NCBI RefSeq assembly: GCF_017254845.1
Contig: NZ_JAFKCU010000001.1
Span: forward strand, 703,048 to 767,047
Length of the DNA stretch: 64,000 nucleotides
Direction of reading: 5' to 3'
Source: Algoriphagus pacificus
GTDB lineage: Bacteria > Bacteroidota > Bacteroidia > Cytophagales > Cyclobacteriaceae
The notes under the pieces were generated by a model. That model did not search any database. It was not told the DNA's origin and worked only from the letters and a program-made list of their open reading frames with translations. The first letter of the stretch is position 1, and every line of letters starts with the position of its first letter. The translations under genes were made by a program, and so were the position numbers. Below are positions 53,093 to 61,940 of this stretch, in pieces.

Positions 53093-55150
53093 TTATTTCC
53101 TTTTTTCAAACTCTGCTTTGCCACCATCCAAGAATTCAATAAAATTTTGGATATCTGTATCGTAAGCATGCGGATTTGCCAAAAGCTCCTCCTTGTGGTC
53201 TAAAATGACATAATACGGTTGGGCATTGTTTTGGAATTTGGTGATCTGAAAATCCGCATTCTGCTTGCCCAATGTCTTTTTCACTTTACCATCATAGGAT
53301 GAAGTGTACCATTCACTTTCAGGGAGTTCTAGACGCTCATCAATGTAAAGTGCGGCCATGACAAAATCATTTTTCAATCTGCTTAGAACAGCCGGATCAA
53401 CCCAGACATTTTCTTCCATCTTTCGGCAATTCACACATCCATGACCTGTGAAATCTATTAAAAGAGGTTTTCCCTCTTTTTTGGCTGCTGCCAAAGCCTG
53501 TTCATAATCGAAGTAGCCATGAATACCCAAAGGAATATCCAGAATATCATCGTATTTCACGTTTTCTTGGGCACTTTCTTCCTCTGATAAGCTGCTACCA
53601 GAAATACTGAAATTCTGTGTGGTCATCGGCGGCAAATACCCGCTGAGCAATTTAAGTGGAGCTCCAAATAAACCAGGGATCATATAGACCACAAACATAA
53701 AAGTGAGCAAAGCCAATAAAAGCCGTGGAACTCCAATAGAATCCATCGGTGAATCATGAGGGAGTCGGATTTTACCAAGAAGATAAAGCCCCATTGCTGC
53801 AAAAATCACAATCCAAATGACTAGGAAAATATCCCTGTCTAGAATTCCCCAATGGTAAACCAAGTCTGCCATGGAAAGGAATTTAAATGCCAATGCAAGC
53901 TCTAGAAAGCCTAAAACGACCTTTACAGAATTCAACCAGCCCCCGGATTTTGGGAGAGACTTCATCCATTCTGGAAAAATGGCAAATAGTGTAAATGGGA
54001 TTGCAAAGGCTAGAGAAAAAGCAAACATGCCCAAAATTGGCTTGAGTAATTCGCCTCCAGCTGAAGAAATCAAAATAGAACCTACAATTGGTCCGGTGCA
54101 AGAGAATGATACCAACACTAAGGTAAAAGCCATAAAGAATACTCCTGCCAGGCCTCCTTTTTCAGCTTTAGCGTCCACTTTATTTACCAAGCTTGATGGA
54201 AGGTTTATTTCAAATAACCCTAAGAAAGCCAAGGCAAAGAAGATGAAAACCCCAAAGAAAAAGAGATTGGGTAACCAATGCGTAGCTAGCCAATTTGCAA
54301 ATTCTGGTCCTTGAATAGCAGCCACGGCCGTTCCTGCAATCGTATAAATTCCAATTATAGAAATCCCATAAACAAAAGCCTGTTGGATTCCTTTTGCTCG
54401 TGACTTAGCCCTTCCAGTAAAGAAAGTAACAGTCATTGGGATCATTGGGAAAACACAAGGCGTCAAAAGAGCTGCTAATCCAGCCAGAAACGCCAAAAGC
54501 ATAAACCCAATTAAAGATTCTGAATCCGCCGCTGTAGTGGTAGTAAATTCTTTGGGAGATTCTACTTGGGAGCCAAACTCTTCTGCAGGGCTTTCAGTCA
54601 TTGTAAAAGGGCTGTCTGCTGAATCTGTTTCGCTTTGATCCGTTGAAGAAAGACTTGTCTCTCCAGTAACGGTATTAAATGCTAACTCAAATTCCTCCTC
54701 GTAATTAATGCATTGACCAGTCACATCAGTACACATTTGATAGATCAATTGACCTATAATAGTGCCTGACTCTGCATTCAAAATGACAGCTTGTTCGAAC
54801 CTCCCTTTACCCATGAAGTAGGTGACGTCTCCTTTCCAGGTCTCATCATATTTTTTCTTGGGATCGATGGCTTTCAAAGTTCCTTCTGGAGAATAATCCG
54901 TTGATTCTTCCAGATTTAATTCCGTCAAGTTTGGTCCTAAATCAGGATCAAAATCATTGGAATAAATATACCAGCCAATGGGAATTTCGGCTTCAAAGAC
55001 GAGGACGGCTTCTTTTCCAAGTTCCGGGTTTTCCGGAGTTATCGAAATCTTCCATTTTGGTGGAGAAATGATTTGAGCTTCCGTTCTATTGGAAAAAACG
55101 AGAAGAATCAAAATCGAAAGGAAAACTTGAAGAAACCGGGTGATTTTCAT
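53093..55150 (-). CDS. dsbD: thiol:disulfide interchange protein DsbD
   Basis: Carries electrons from cytoplasmic thioredoxin across the membrane to periplasmic thiol proteins. The 685-residue protein has a signal peptide, an N-terminal DsbD-alpha domain with Cys140 and Cys147 (MCTDVTGQC), a membrane core from about 215 with the two key cysteines (TPCVFPMIPMTV and SFSCTGPIVGS), and a C-terminal thioredoxin domain with CVNC at 572-575. All three redox pairs are intact. It follows an M20 dipeptidase gene after about 55 bases. Confidence 0.96.
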   Translation of the reverse strand: MKITRFLQVFLSILILLVFSNRTEAQIISPPKWKISITPENPELGKEAVLVFEAEIPIGWYIYSNDFDPDLGPNLTELNLEESTDYSPEGTLKAIDPKKKYDETWKGDVTYFMGKGRFEQAVILNAESGTIIGQLIYQMCTDVTGQCINYEEEFELAFNTVTGETSLSSTDQSETDSADSPFTMTESPAEEFGSQVESPKEFTTTTAADSESLIGFMLLAFLAGLAALLTPCVFPMIPMTVTFFTGRAKSRAKGIQQAFVYGISIIGIYTIAGTAVAAIQGPEFANWLATHWLPNLFFFGVFIFFALAFLGLFEINLPSSLVNKVDAKAEKGGLAGVFFMAFTLVLVSFSCTGPIVGSILISSAGGELLKPILGMFAFSLAFAIPFTLFAIFPEWMKSLPKSGGWLNSVKVVLGFLELALAFKFLSMADLVYHWGILDRDIFLVIWIVIFAAMGLYLLGKIRLPHDSPMDSIGVPRLLLALLTFMFVVYMIPGLFGAPLKLLSGYLPPMTTQNFSISGSSLSEEESAQENVKYDDILDIPLGIHGYFDYEQALAAAKKEGKPLLIDFTGHGCVNCRKMEENVWVDPAVLSRLKNDFVMAALYIDERLELPESEWYTSSYDGKVKKTLGKQNADFQITKFQNNAQPYYVILDHKEELLANPHAYDTDIQNFIEFLDGGKAEFEKRK

Positions 55151-55204
55151 GAATGCTTGACTAATTGTAACTCAAAGGAATGTTTGGATGAATAAGTTCC
55201 TGAA

Positions 55205-56593
55205 TTACTGAGCGCTTAGTGTTCTGAAATGTTTGAAGAAAGCTGCAATAGTTTCGATACCGATGAAATAGTTAGCCACTCCGTAGTGTTCATTAGGAGA
55301 ATGGAGCGCATCGGTGTCCAATCCAAAACCAAATAAGATTGGATCTGTTCCCAATTCTTTTTGAAATAAAGCTACAATCGGGATCGAACCTCCTTCACGC
55401 GTTGGAATAGGTCTCTTTCCAAAGGTTTCTTCCATCGCTTTTTCTGCTGCTTGATATCCTAAGGAAGAATCTGAAACTACTGCCGCAGCACCACCATGAT
55501 GGGTTTTCACTTTGACTGTAACAGAATCTGGAGCAATAGATTTGAAATGATTTTCAAACAATTTGGAGATTTCATGCCATTCCTGATCAGGGACTAGACG
55601 CATAGAGATTTTTGCAGAAGCTTTGGAGGGCAAAACAGTTTTGGCACCCTCACCAATATATCCTCCCCAAATGCCATTCACATCCAAAGTTGGTCGGATT
55701 CCAACTCTTTCGATCGTCGTATAGCCCTTTTCTCCATGGACATCGGCAATGTTTAACTTTTCCTTGTATTCATTTAGATCAAAAGGAGCTTCATTTAATC
55801 TGCCTCTCTGTTCGGCGCTTAACTCGGCCACTTTATCATAAAACCCAGGAATAGTGATGTGCTCGTTTTCGTCCTTTAGGGAAGCAATCATTTTGCAAAG
55901 CACATTGATAGGATTGGCAACAGCTCCTCCATATGTACCAGAATGTAAATCTCTATTGGCACCAGTCACTTCTACTTCCATGTATGACATACCCCTCAAA
56001 CCAACGGTTATTGAAGGATCCTGCATGCTTATCATGTGGGTATCAGAAATCAAGATGACATCTGCAGCTAGCTTTTCTTTATTTTCAATAACGAATTTGT
56101 CCAGATTATCAGAGCCAACTTCTTCCTCACCTTCGATCATGAATTTAACATTGCAGGCCAGTTCCCCTGAAGCCATCATCGCCTCAAAAGCCTTTACATG
56201 CATGTAAAACTGGCCTTTGTCATCGGCAGAACCTCTAGCGAAAATTGCGCCTCCCGGATGTTCTTTGGTCTTCTTAATAACTGGCTCAAATGGAGGGGAA
56301 TCCCAAAGCTCAAAAGGATCAGCTGGCTGAACATCATAATGCCCATAAACCAAAACTGTAGGCAAAGACGGATCAATTATTTTTTCACCATAAACAATCG
56401 GGTAACCTGCAGTTTGGCAAATTTCAGCTACATCAGCTCCTGCTTTAACAAGGCTTTCTTTGACAAAATCCGCCGCTCTGAAAACGTCATCCTTAAATTT
56501 AGGATCCGCGCTGACGGATGGGATTTTGAGCAAATCAATTAATTCATTTAAAAATCTGTCCTTGTTTGTAGTGATAAAATCTGAAACTGCCAT
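55205..56593 (-). CDS. M20 family dipeptidase (peptidase M20/CNDP-like)
   Basis: A 462-residue zinc dipeptidase. Metal motifs are visible: VLVYGHYDVQPADPFELWDSP, RGSADDKGQFYMHVKA, MIEGEEEVGSDNL, LISDTHMIS, and a late DALHSPNEH. No signal peptide is seen, so it acts in the cytoplasm on small peptides. Length and order of motifs match the carnosine-dipeptidase-like subfamily rather than DapE. Divergent from the quinone oxidoreductase gene with about 100 bases between them. Confidence 0.94.
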   Translation of the reverse strand: MAVSDFITTNKDRFLNELIDLLKIPSVSADPKFKDDVFRAADFVKESLVKAGADVAEICQTAGYPIVYGEKIIDPSLPTVLVYGHYDVQPADPFELWDSPPFEPVIKKTKEHPGGAIFARGSADDKGQFYMHVKAFEAMMASGELACNVKFMIEGEEEVGSDNLDKFVIENKEKLAADVILISDTHMISMQDPSITVGLRGMSYMEVEVTGANRDLHSGTYGGAVANPINVLCKMIASLKDENEHITIPGFYDKVAELSAEQRGRLNEAPFDLNEYKEKLNIADVHGEKGYTTIERVGIRPTLDVNGIWGGYIGEGAKTVLPSKASAKISMRLVPDQEWHEISKLFENHFKSIAPDSVTVKVKTHHGGAAAVVSDSSLGYQAAEKAMEETFGKRPIPTREGGSIPIVALFQKELGTDPILFGFGLDTDALHSPNEHYGVANYFIGIETIAAFFKHFRTLSAQ

Positions 56594-56697
56594 AGAAGTT
56601 TATAATTGGGTTATACAAGGCCCAAAATTATCCTTTTAAAGAGGAATTGCCTACTTTAAACCCGACTTTTCTTCCTAATTAAACACCTTAAAATTCT

Positions 56698-57672
56698 ATG
56701 AAAGCCATTCTTTGTGAGCAATTTGGACTTCCAGAATCATTGGTTTATCTGGATGTTGATGCCCCGCTTCCAAAAGATAATCAAGTTCTGATTGCGGTGG
56801 AAGCATGCGGAGTGAATTTCCCAGACTTACTTATCCTTCAGAATAAATATCAATTAAAACCTGAATTGCCATTTTCCCCAGGAGGAGAAGTCGTGGGCAA
56901 AGTGCTTCAGGTTGGGAAATCAGTTGAGAAATTTACTGTTGGAGATCGGGTTTTGGCATTATGTAGTTGGGGAGGATTAGCTGAACTGGTCGCTGTAGAT
57001 GAGGATCGCGTTTTTAAACTGAAAGTTGGAATTGACCCTGTGAATGCCGCATCGATTTTATACAATTATGGCACTTCATTTCACGCCTTGAAAGACCGAG
57101 CAAAATTGAAAGGGGGTGAAACGTTACTGGTTCTGGGTGCAGCAGGTGGTGTAGGTTTAGCAGCAGTAGAATTGGGAAAGATCATGGGTGCTAAAGTAAT
57201 TGCAGCCGCCTCTTCTGAAGAAAAATTAGAACTTTGCTTGGAGCGTGGGGCGGATGAAATCATTGATTACCAGCAAGAAGATTTAAAACAACGAGTAAAA
57301 GATCTTACTTCTAACAAGGGAGTGGATGTAATCTTTGACCCAGTGGGAGGATCGTTTACTGAGCAGGTATTTCGAGGTATATCTTGGGGAGGCAGGCATC
57401 TCATTGTAGGATTTGCCAATGGAGAAATCCCAAAAATGCCGATGAATTTACCTCTTCTTAAAGGCGCATCGATTGTAGGGGTTTTTTGGGGACAATTTTC
57501 AAGAGTCCAAGTGGATCAAAACCTATCAAATCTGGAACAACTTCAAGATTGGATGTTGGAGGGAAAAATAAAAGGACCCCTTGTTCAGAAATATCCCTTA
57601 TCCGACTCAGTAGCTGCATTGCATGCTTTAAAGGATCGAACTAAATCTAATAAAGGGGTGGTCGTTTTATAA
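56698..57672 (+). CDS. NADPH:quinone oxidoreductase family protein (MDR)
   Basis: A 324-residue zinc-independent medium-chain dehydrogenase. The N-terminal GroES-like domain (CGVNFPDLLILQNKYQ, PFSPGGEVVGKVLQVG) is followed by a Rossmann fold with LVLGAAGGVGLAAVELGKIM. No structural-zinc cysteine cluster is present, in line with the QOR/zeta-crystallin group. It reduces quinones or enals with NADPH. Substrate unknown. Confidence 0.93.
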   Translation: MKAILCEQFGLPESLVYLDVDAPLPKDNQVLIAVEACGVNFPDLLILQNKYQLKPELPFSPGGEVVGKVLQVGKSVEKFTVGDRVLALCSWGGLAELVAVDEDRVFKLKVGIDPVNAASILYNYGTSFHALKDRAKLKGGETLLVLGAAGGVGLAAVELGKIMGAKVIAAASSEEKLELCLERGADEIIDYQQEDLKQRVKDLTSNKGVDVIFDPVGGSFTEQVFRGISWGGRHLIVGFANGEIPKMPMNLPLLKGASIVGVFWGQFSRVQVDQNLSNLEQLQDWMLEGKIKGPLVQKYPLSDSVAALHALKDRTKSNKGVVVL

Positions 57673-57818
57673 AGAAAGAGCTTAATACCGCTGTTTTATC
57701 TGGTTTCATATGATTTGTGGTGGTTTCAAGACACTTTCTTGTCCAGAACAAAGGTAGCTTAAAAGCTTAAATCTTGTAGGCAGCCGTTCATCGCCAAAAA
57801 GTATATACAGTGTTGTGC

Positions 57819-58274
57819 TTAGTGTTTTTTTATCATTTCTTCCATTTTATCTTGAAAATAAAACTCTTCAGTTTCATTAAAAATGGTGTCAATTACATTT
57901 TGAAAGTCTGGTTTAAAGGAAATTAAATAATATCCATTCAGTCTTTTATTGTCGAGAGTTGAGTCGGCTATAAAGAGAAAACTTCTCCCAGATAAAGAAT
58001 CAACAAAAAAGTGTTTTGCCCAATCCTTATTGTGAAATGTGTGATAACCTAAAATTGAGTCATTCTTCTTGAACTTAACTTCATAAAATTCGCCTGCAAA
58101 GTCTGAATTATATGTCTCGTCATATTCAAGTTTAATCTTTTCCGTAATCTGTATTTCACCTGACGAATTAATTGGCCCAAATGCTAACCTTAAAGTAATA
58201 GGAATTAGCACGATTATAAATCCAAAAATTCCAAGAACTATTAGAAGGAGTTTTTTTAGCCTCTTATTTATCAT
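57819..58274 (-). CDS. hypothetical protein with N-terminal membrane segment
   Basis: A 151-residue protein with a hydrophobic segment (about 9-30, LLLIVLGIFGFIIVLIPITL) then a polar C-terminal part. No family is recognised. Sixteen bases separate it from the ohr stop, so it may be the last gene of the ohrR-ohr unit. The 146 bases beyond its stop hold no gene or clear terminator. Confidence 0.6.
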   Translation of the reverse strand: MINKRLKKLLLIVLGIFGFIIVLIPITLRLAFGPINSSGEIQITEKIKLEYDETYNSDFAGEFYEVKFKKNDSILGYHTFHNKDWAKHFFVDSLSGRSFLFIADSTLDNKRLNGYYLISFKPDFQNVIDTIFNETEEFYFQDKMEEMIKKH

Positions 58275-58290
58275 TTTACATTAAGCAGAC

Positions 58291-58713
58291 CTATTTAACT
58301 GCCTTTATATTCACTTCAATATTATTTCTTGTCGCCTTAGAGATCAGACAGATTTCATGGGCAGCATCTGCTAGTTTTTGAGCAGCTACTAGCGATTCTG
58401 CTTGAGGGATTTTCACAAAAATATCCACTGCAATACCATAGTCCTCAGGACCAAAGCTTCCCAAATGAACCTTGGCAGTTATTTCAGAATCCCGTAAACT
58501 TACTTTACCAGCTACTGATGCTAAGGCACCTCCAAAACAGGTTGAATAGGCTGCTGCAAGTAATTGCTCTGGATTTGTTTTACCTCCTTTTCCCCCTATT
58601 TCTTTGGGCATGGCTACATCAAAATCCAACAAGCCATCATCACTTTTGACATGACCTTTTCGGCCTCCGGTATTTATTGCTACAGCAGTGTAGTCTACAT
58701 TTAATTTTTTCAT
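58291..58713 (-). CDS. ohr: organic hydroperoxide reductase Ohr
   Basis: Reduces fatty-acid and other organic peroxides with lipoamide as reductant. 140 residues, with Arg18, Glu49, the peroxidatic Cys59 (YSTCFGGA) and resolving Cys122 (HEICLISKATRNN), all in family positions. Its ATG overlaps the stop of the MarR regulator gene by four bases. Confidence 0.95.
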   Translation of the reverse strand: MKKLNVDYTAVAINTGGRKGHVKSDDGLLDFDVAMPKEIGGKGGKTNPEQLLAAAYSTCFGGALASVAGKVSLRDSEITAKVHLGSFGPEDYGIAVDIFVKIPQAESLVAAQKLADAAHEICLISKATRNNIEVNIKAVK

Positions 58714-59147
58714 CCCTGCTTAGAGTTTTTTAATGATTGTATGCTTTCTAACAAGTTTTGTAATGAATTGTTTAGATCCGCGAGGTTTAAATGATCCAAT
58801 TCATTCAGTTGATTTTCTAACGGAATTAAGGCCTGGGTGATTTTTGTCTGTAAGGATTTCCCTGGGTAAGTCAGTTCTACATGGACTGTCCTCTCGTCCG
58901 CTTCCCCACGCTGTCGCTTGACGTAATTCATTCCTTCAAGTTTCTTGATCAAAGGAGTTAAGGTGCCGGAATCTAAATGCATTTTTTCTCCAATCTGTTT
59001 TACCAAAATACCGTCTTCCTTCCAAAGAATACTTAACACCAGATATTGTGGATAGGTGAGGCCGAATTCATTCAAATAGTTTTGAATGAACTGAATAAAA
59101 AGCCGTGAATTGGTATAAAGGGAAAGAGATAGGTCTTGATATAGCAT
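58710..59147 (-). CDS. OhrR-like MarR family regulator without cysteine
   Basis: A 145-residue MarR-type regulator next to ohr, matching OhrR by context and by motifs LTYPQYLVLSILW, GEKMHLDSGTLTPLIKKLE and the wing RQRGEADERTVHVELT. The ATG at 59147 was chosen because the family N-terminus begins there; an upstream TTG would add a leader reaching toward the previous gene. With this start the protein contains no cysteine at all: the position of the sensing Cys15 of Bacillus OhrR is Ser (LSLSLYTNSR against LCFALYAASR). It may therefore sense something else or be a constitutive repressor. The 52-base gap upstream holds a likely operator. Confidence 0.9.
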   Translation of the reverse strand: MLYQDLSLSLYTNSRLFIQFIQNYLNEFGLTYPQYLVLSILWKEDGILVKQIGEKMHLDSGTLTPLIKKLEGMNYVKRQRGEADERTVHVELTYPGKSLQTKITQALIPLENQLNELDHLNLADLNNSLQNLLESIQSLKNSKQG

Positions 59148-59149
59148 GA

Positions 59150-59188
59150 TTTTAAGTTTTATACAATTTAAAATGATAAAACTTAAAA
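59150..59188. promoter_or_regulatory. probable operator/promoter of the ohrR-ohr unit
   Basis: A perfect 13-base inverted repeat (TTTTAAGTTTTAT at 59150 and its complement at 59176-59188) with a 13-base spacer. The spacer and its edge contain TACAATTTA…AAATGATA, resembling the TACAATT / AATTGTA operator of Bacillus OhrR. It lies between the ohrR ATG and the end of the upstream gene. Confidence 0.6.
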
Positions 59189-59199
59189 AGGAACTAAAA

Positions 59200-60420
59200 T
59201 TAGAAGTATCTACCAATCATAGGATGATCTACAATCTCTTTTTTCAATGCTAATGCATCAATAGTACCCGGAACAAAATAGGCAACATTGCCTCCTGGTT
59301 CTATCAATAAAGTAATGGGCAAGCTCCCATCCCATTCTTTACCTACCACTTTGATTACTTCGTATTTATCATCCGTATCCATGATGTAATTTGGGAGTGC
59401 GGATGCTTTTCCTTTCAGATATTTTAAAGCTTTGGCCTCCTGTTCAATATTATCCATACTGACCGAAACAAATTGAAAATCCCGCTCCCCATACATTCTT
59501 TGCATGGTGACAAATTCAGGATATTCAATGATACAAGGCCCACACCAGGTTGCCCAAAAATTTACCAGCAATAGCTCGTCAGTTTCATTTTTTAATAATT
59601 CAGCAAGTCCTGATGGGCTTAGCTTTTCCAAAGTAACTTCCTTTTCCTGCCAAGCTTTGTTGGTTTTGATGGTGTATTCGTTTTTCCAAGCCCATTTCAT
59701 CGAGCAGCCAAAAGAAGGTGTTATTGCTTCATCAACTGGCAATGCTTTTCCCTCTAAAGTCATATCAATAGCTTTTCTTAAATCCTCAGCATTGGCTGTT
59801 CCAGGTTTCTCAGAAGAATCAATTCTTCCGGAATAAGTTAGTTTTCTTTCTTTGTCAAAAACAAAAACATGGGGTGTTGCTACCGGACCATATGCTAAAG
59901 AAAATTCGTGTCTGTCTCCATCATAGAGGTAGGGAAAATTATAGGATTTGTCTTTAGCTCTGATTTTCATTTCCTCGTAGGTATCGCTCAAATCAGTATA
60001 GCCCAACTCTTCTGGTAAAATTCCTATGGGGCTATTGCTTGAAATGGCCACGAAAGCCACATTCTTGTTTTTATAATCCTTAACAGTTTGAATAAATCGA
60101 TCCTCATAGGCCTGAGCTGTAGGGCAATGATTACAGGTAAAATTCACTACCAAAACATCCGCGTCCTCATAATCTGAAAGCTTGTGGAACTCTCCATCAA
60201 TTCCCGGCAGGTTAAAATCCGGTGCAGCATCACCAATTGCAAGCTTTGCTATTGGCTGCTCCGGAACTAATTCTGGATTAGCCACAAAGCTTGCATTGGA
60301 CATCTCTGAAGTTTCAGCGAGTACAGTTTCCTCCTTTGGTTTAGGATCACAGCTTGCAATCAAAAACACGATCAAAAGCAGAAGCTCTGCCACTAGGATA
60401 ATTTTCAATTTGGATTTCAT
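59200..60420 (-). CDS. double thioredoxin-fold lipoprotein (redoxin + TlpA-like)
   Basis: A 406-residue lipoprotein (lipobox LIASC, Cys24) with two thioredoxin-type domains: an AhpC/TSA-like redoxin at about 62-235 with CNHC (96-99) and a TlpA-like domain at about 255-406 with WCGPC (C293, C296). A GCSMKW segment between them is typical of the redoxin proteins of this type. Likely a periplasmic or outer-membrane thiol oxidoreductase, possibly reduced through DsbD. The ohrR-ohr unit lies 52 bases downstream with its own operator. Confidence 0.9.
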   Translation of the reverse strand: MKSKLKIILVAELLLLIVFLIASCDPKPKEETVLAETSEMSNASFVANPELVPEQPIAKLAIGDAAPDFNLPGIDGEFHKLSDYEDADVLVVNFTCNHCPTAQAYEDRFIQTVKDYKNKNVAFVAISSNSPIGILPEELGYTDLSDTYEEMKIRAKDKSYNFPYLYDGDRHEFSLAYGPVATPHVFVFDKERKLTYSGRIDSSEKPGTANAEDLRKAIDMTLEGKALPVDEAITPSFGCSMKWAWKNEYTIKTNKAWQEKEVTLEKLSPSGLAELLKNETDELLLVNFWATWCGPCIIEYPEFVTMQRMYGERDFQFVSVSMDNIEQEAKALKYLKGKASALPNYIMDTDDKYEVIKVVGKEWDGSLPITLLIEPGGNVAYFVPGTIDALALKKEIVDHPMIGRYF

Positions 60421-60457
60421 AGTGCTGGGTTTAGAAAAGAGGAAACTGCGGAGCTTT

Positions 60458-61765
60458 TTAGGTCAATTTATATCCGTTTTGATAGACATAGTGCAAATGG
60501 GTATTTGCTTCAAAATCATCCTGGAACTCCTGTTTGATTGGATCCCATTTTAGTGGACGACCTAGTTTATGCGCAATGTTTCCGATGGTACATGCCGTAC
60601 AGGAGCTATGCCCAACTTCCACAGGAACCACTGGATCTTTTCGCATCAATACTGAATCGATAAAGTCTACATGATGGGCTCCAAATCCTGTTTCTTCGTT
60701 TGAAAATTTTCTCTCACAAGCTGAAACATTGGTATCATATTGACCTCTTGATACTTTTATCCAGCCTTTTTCTCCAATAAATTTCACCCCTTGTCTTCCT
60801 TCATCAAAAGGAGTTATGTGCATTTTAATTCCATTGCCATAATAGTAGGTAAGAGGGCTGGAATCAGTTCCGGGCACTACTTCAACCGGACCATTTCGGT
60901 CCATTCCGATTCCCCACTGAGCAATGTCAATCATATGTGCGCCCCAATCTGTCATTAATCCACCACCTGTTTCCTCATACCATCTCCAAGCTCCCCAGAC
61001 TTTTTCATTTTGCTCAGGATTGAGACTGATTGGAGGATTGAGTTCTTCATTGTAATGAATATCAGGAAGTGGACCCACCCAAGTTTCCCAGTCCAGTCCT
61101 GCAGGAATTTCTTGCTTTGGCAAATCATAAGGTTTTGGATGTGGAGGGGTTCCTACATTGACCAAAACTTCTGAGATCTTTCCGAGATTTCCTTTTTGAA
61201 CCATTCTGACAGCATGTTGGAAATTGGCTCCGGATCGCTGCATGCTTCCAACGGCAAGTACAGTCCCATTTGAGCGGACTGCTTTAACCAGCTCTTGACC
61301 TTCTTTGATTGTGAATGTCAGTGGTTTTTCAAGATAGATGTCTTTTCCAGAATGACAGGCATCAATAGCCATCATGGCATGCCAGTGATCGGGAGAAGCT
61401 ATGACCACCGCATCTACTTCGGGATTCTCCAGAAGTTTTTTATAATCTGAATAAACCGTTAAAGGCGGAGCTGTTCTTTTTTGGTCCGTATAGTTTTTGG
61501 CAACTCGCTGTTTGAATCGCTCCAACTTGATCTCGTACACATCAGCTCCCGCAATGACATCAACAGCTGGATTTCTCATCATATTATTCAGCAAACCCAT
61601 GGCTTGCCTACCCACCCCTATAAATCCAAGTCTTACTTTTCCAGCTTCTGGAGAGAGTGCATTAGAAGAGTTTGCAAATGAAAAGGCGGGAATACTGCTA
61701 AGGCCGACGGTCGTTAAAAGGGAAGTGCCGAGGAACTTCCTTCTTGAAAAAGATGATTTACTCAT
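60458..61765 (-). CDS. Gfo/Idh/MocA family oxidoreductase, Tat-exported
   Basis: A 435-residue NAD(P)-dependent oxidoreductase. The twin-arginine signal SRRKFLG (7-13) is followed by a hydrophobic stretch, so it is exported folded. A Rossmann motif GFIGVG (47-52) and the catalytic Lys motif DIYLEKPLTF are visible; GAHMIDIAQWGIGMD is typical of the exported Gfo/Idh group. Substrate (probably a sugar or sugar acid derivative) is unknown. It ends 38 bases before the thioredoxin lipoprotein gene. Confidence 0.94.
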   Translation of the reverse strand: MSKSSFSRRKFLGTSLLTTVGLSSIPAFSFANSSNALSPEAGKVRLGFIGVGRQAMGLLNNMMRNPAVDVIAGADVYEIKLERFKQRVAKNYTDQKRTAPPLTVYSDYKKLLENPEVDAVVIASPDHWHAMMAIDACHSGKDIYLEKPLTFTIKEGQELVKAVRSNGTVLAVGSMQRSGANFQHAVRMVQKGNLGKISEVLVNVGTPPHPKPYDLPKQEIPAGLDWETWVGPLPDIHYNEELNPPISLNPEQNEKVWGAWRWYEETGGGLMTDWGAHMIDIAQWGIGMDRNGPVEVVPGTDSSPLTYYYGNGIKMHITPFDEGRQGVKFIGEKGWIKVSRGQYDTNVSACERKFSNEETGFGAHHVDFIDSVLMRKDPVVPVEVGHSSCTACTIGNIAHKLGRPLKWDPIKQEFQDDFEANTHLHYVYQNGYKLT

Positions 61766-61894
61766 TAGGATGATTTTTGGGTTATTGTTTCGGATTTGAT
61801 ATTTATCGGAAATAAATTACTGTTTTTCTGGGGTATAGCGAAATTTTCCAAAGTGAAATTGATCAATGGTTTCTACTGGATTTTGGGAAAGAGA

Positions 61895-61914
61895 AACTAT
61901 TTTTTGAAATAGTT
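61895..61914 (+). promoter_or_regulatory. inverted repeat upstream of oxyR, possible LysR box
   Basis: 8-base arms AACTATTT / AAATAGTT around TTTG, 27 bases before the oxyR ATG. It contains CTAT and ATAG half-sites as in LysR/OxyR operators; no other function is visible. Confidence 0.45.
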
Positions 61915-61940
61915 ACTTTTAAAAGATCAATACGACTCTT

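Noticed and set aside
57750-57835. GTTGTGC and other short motifs resembling integron attC ends beside the orphan gene at 57819-58274
   Set aside because: No paired R'/R'' site, no matching site on the other side of the gene, and no integrase in the window.
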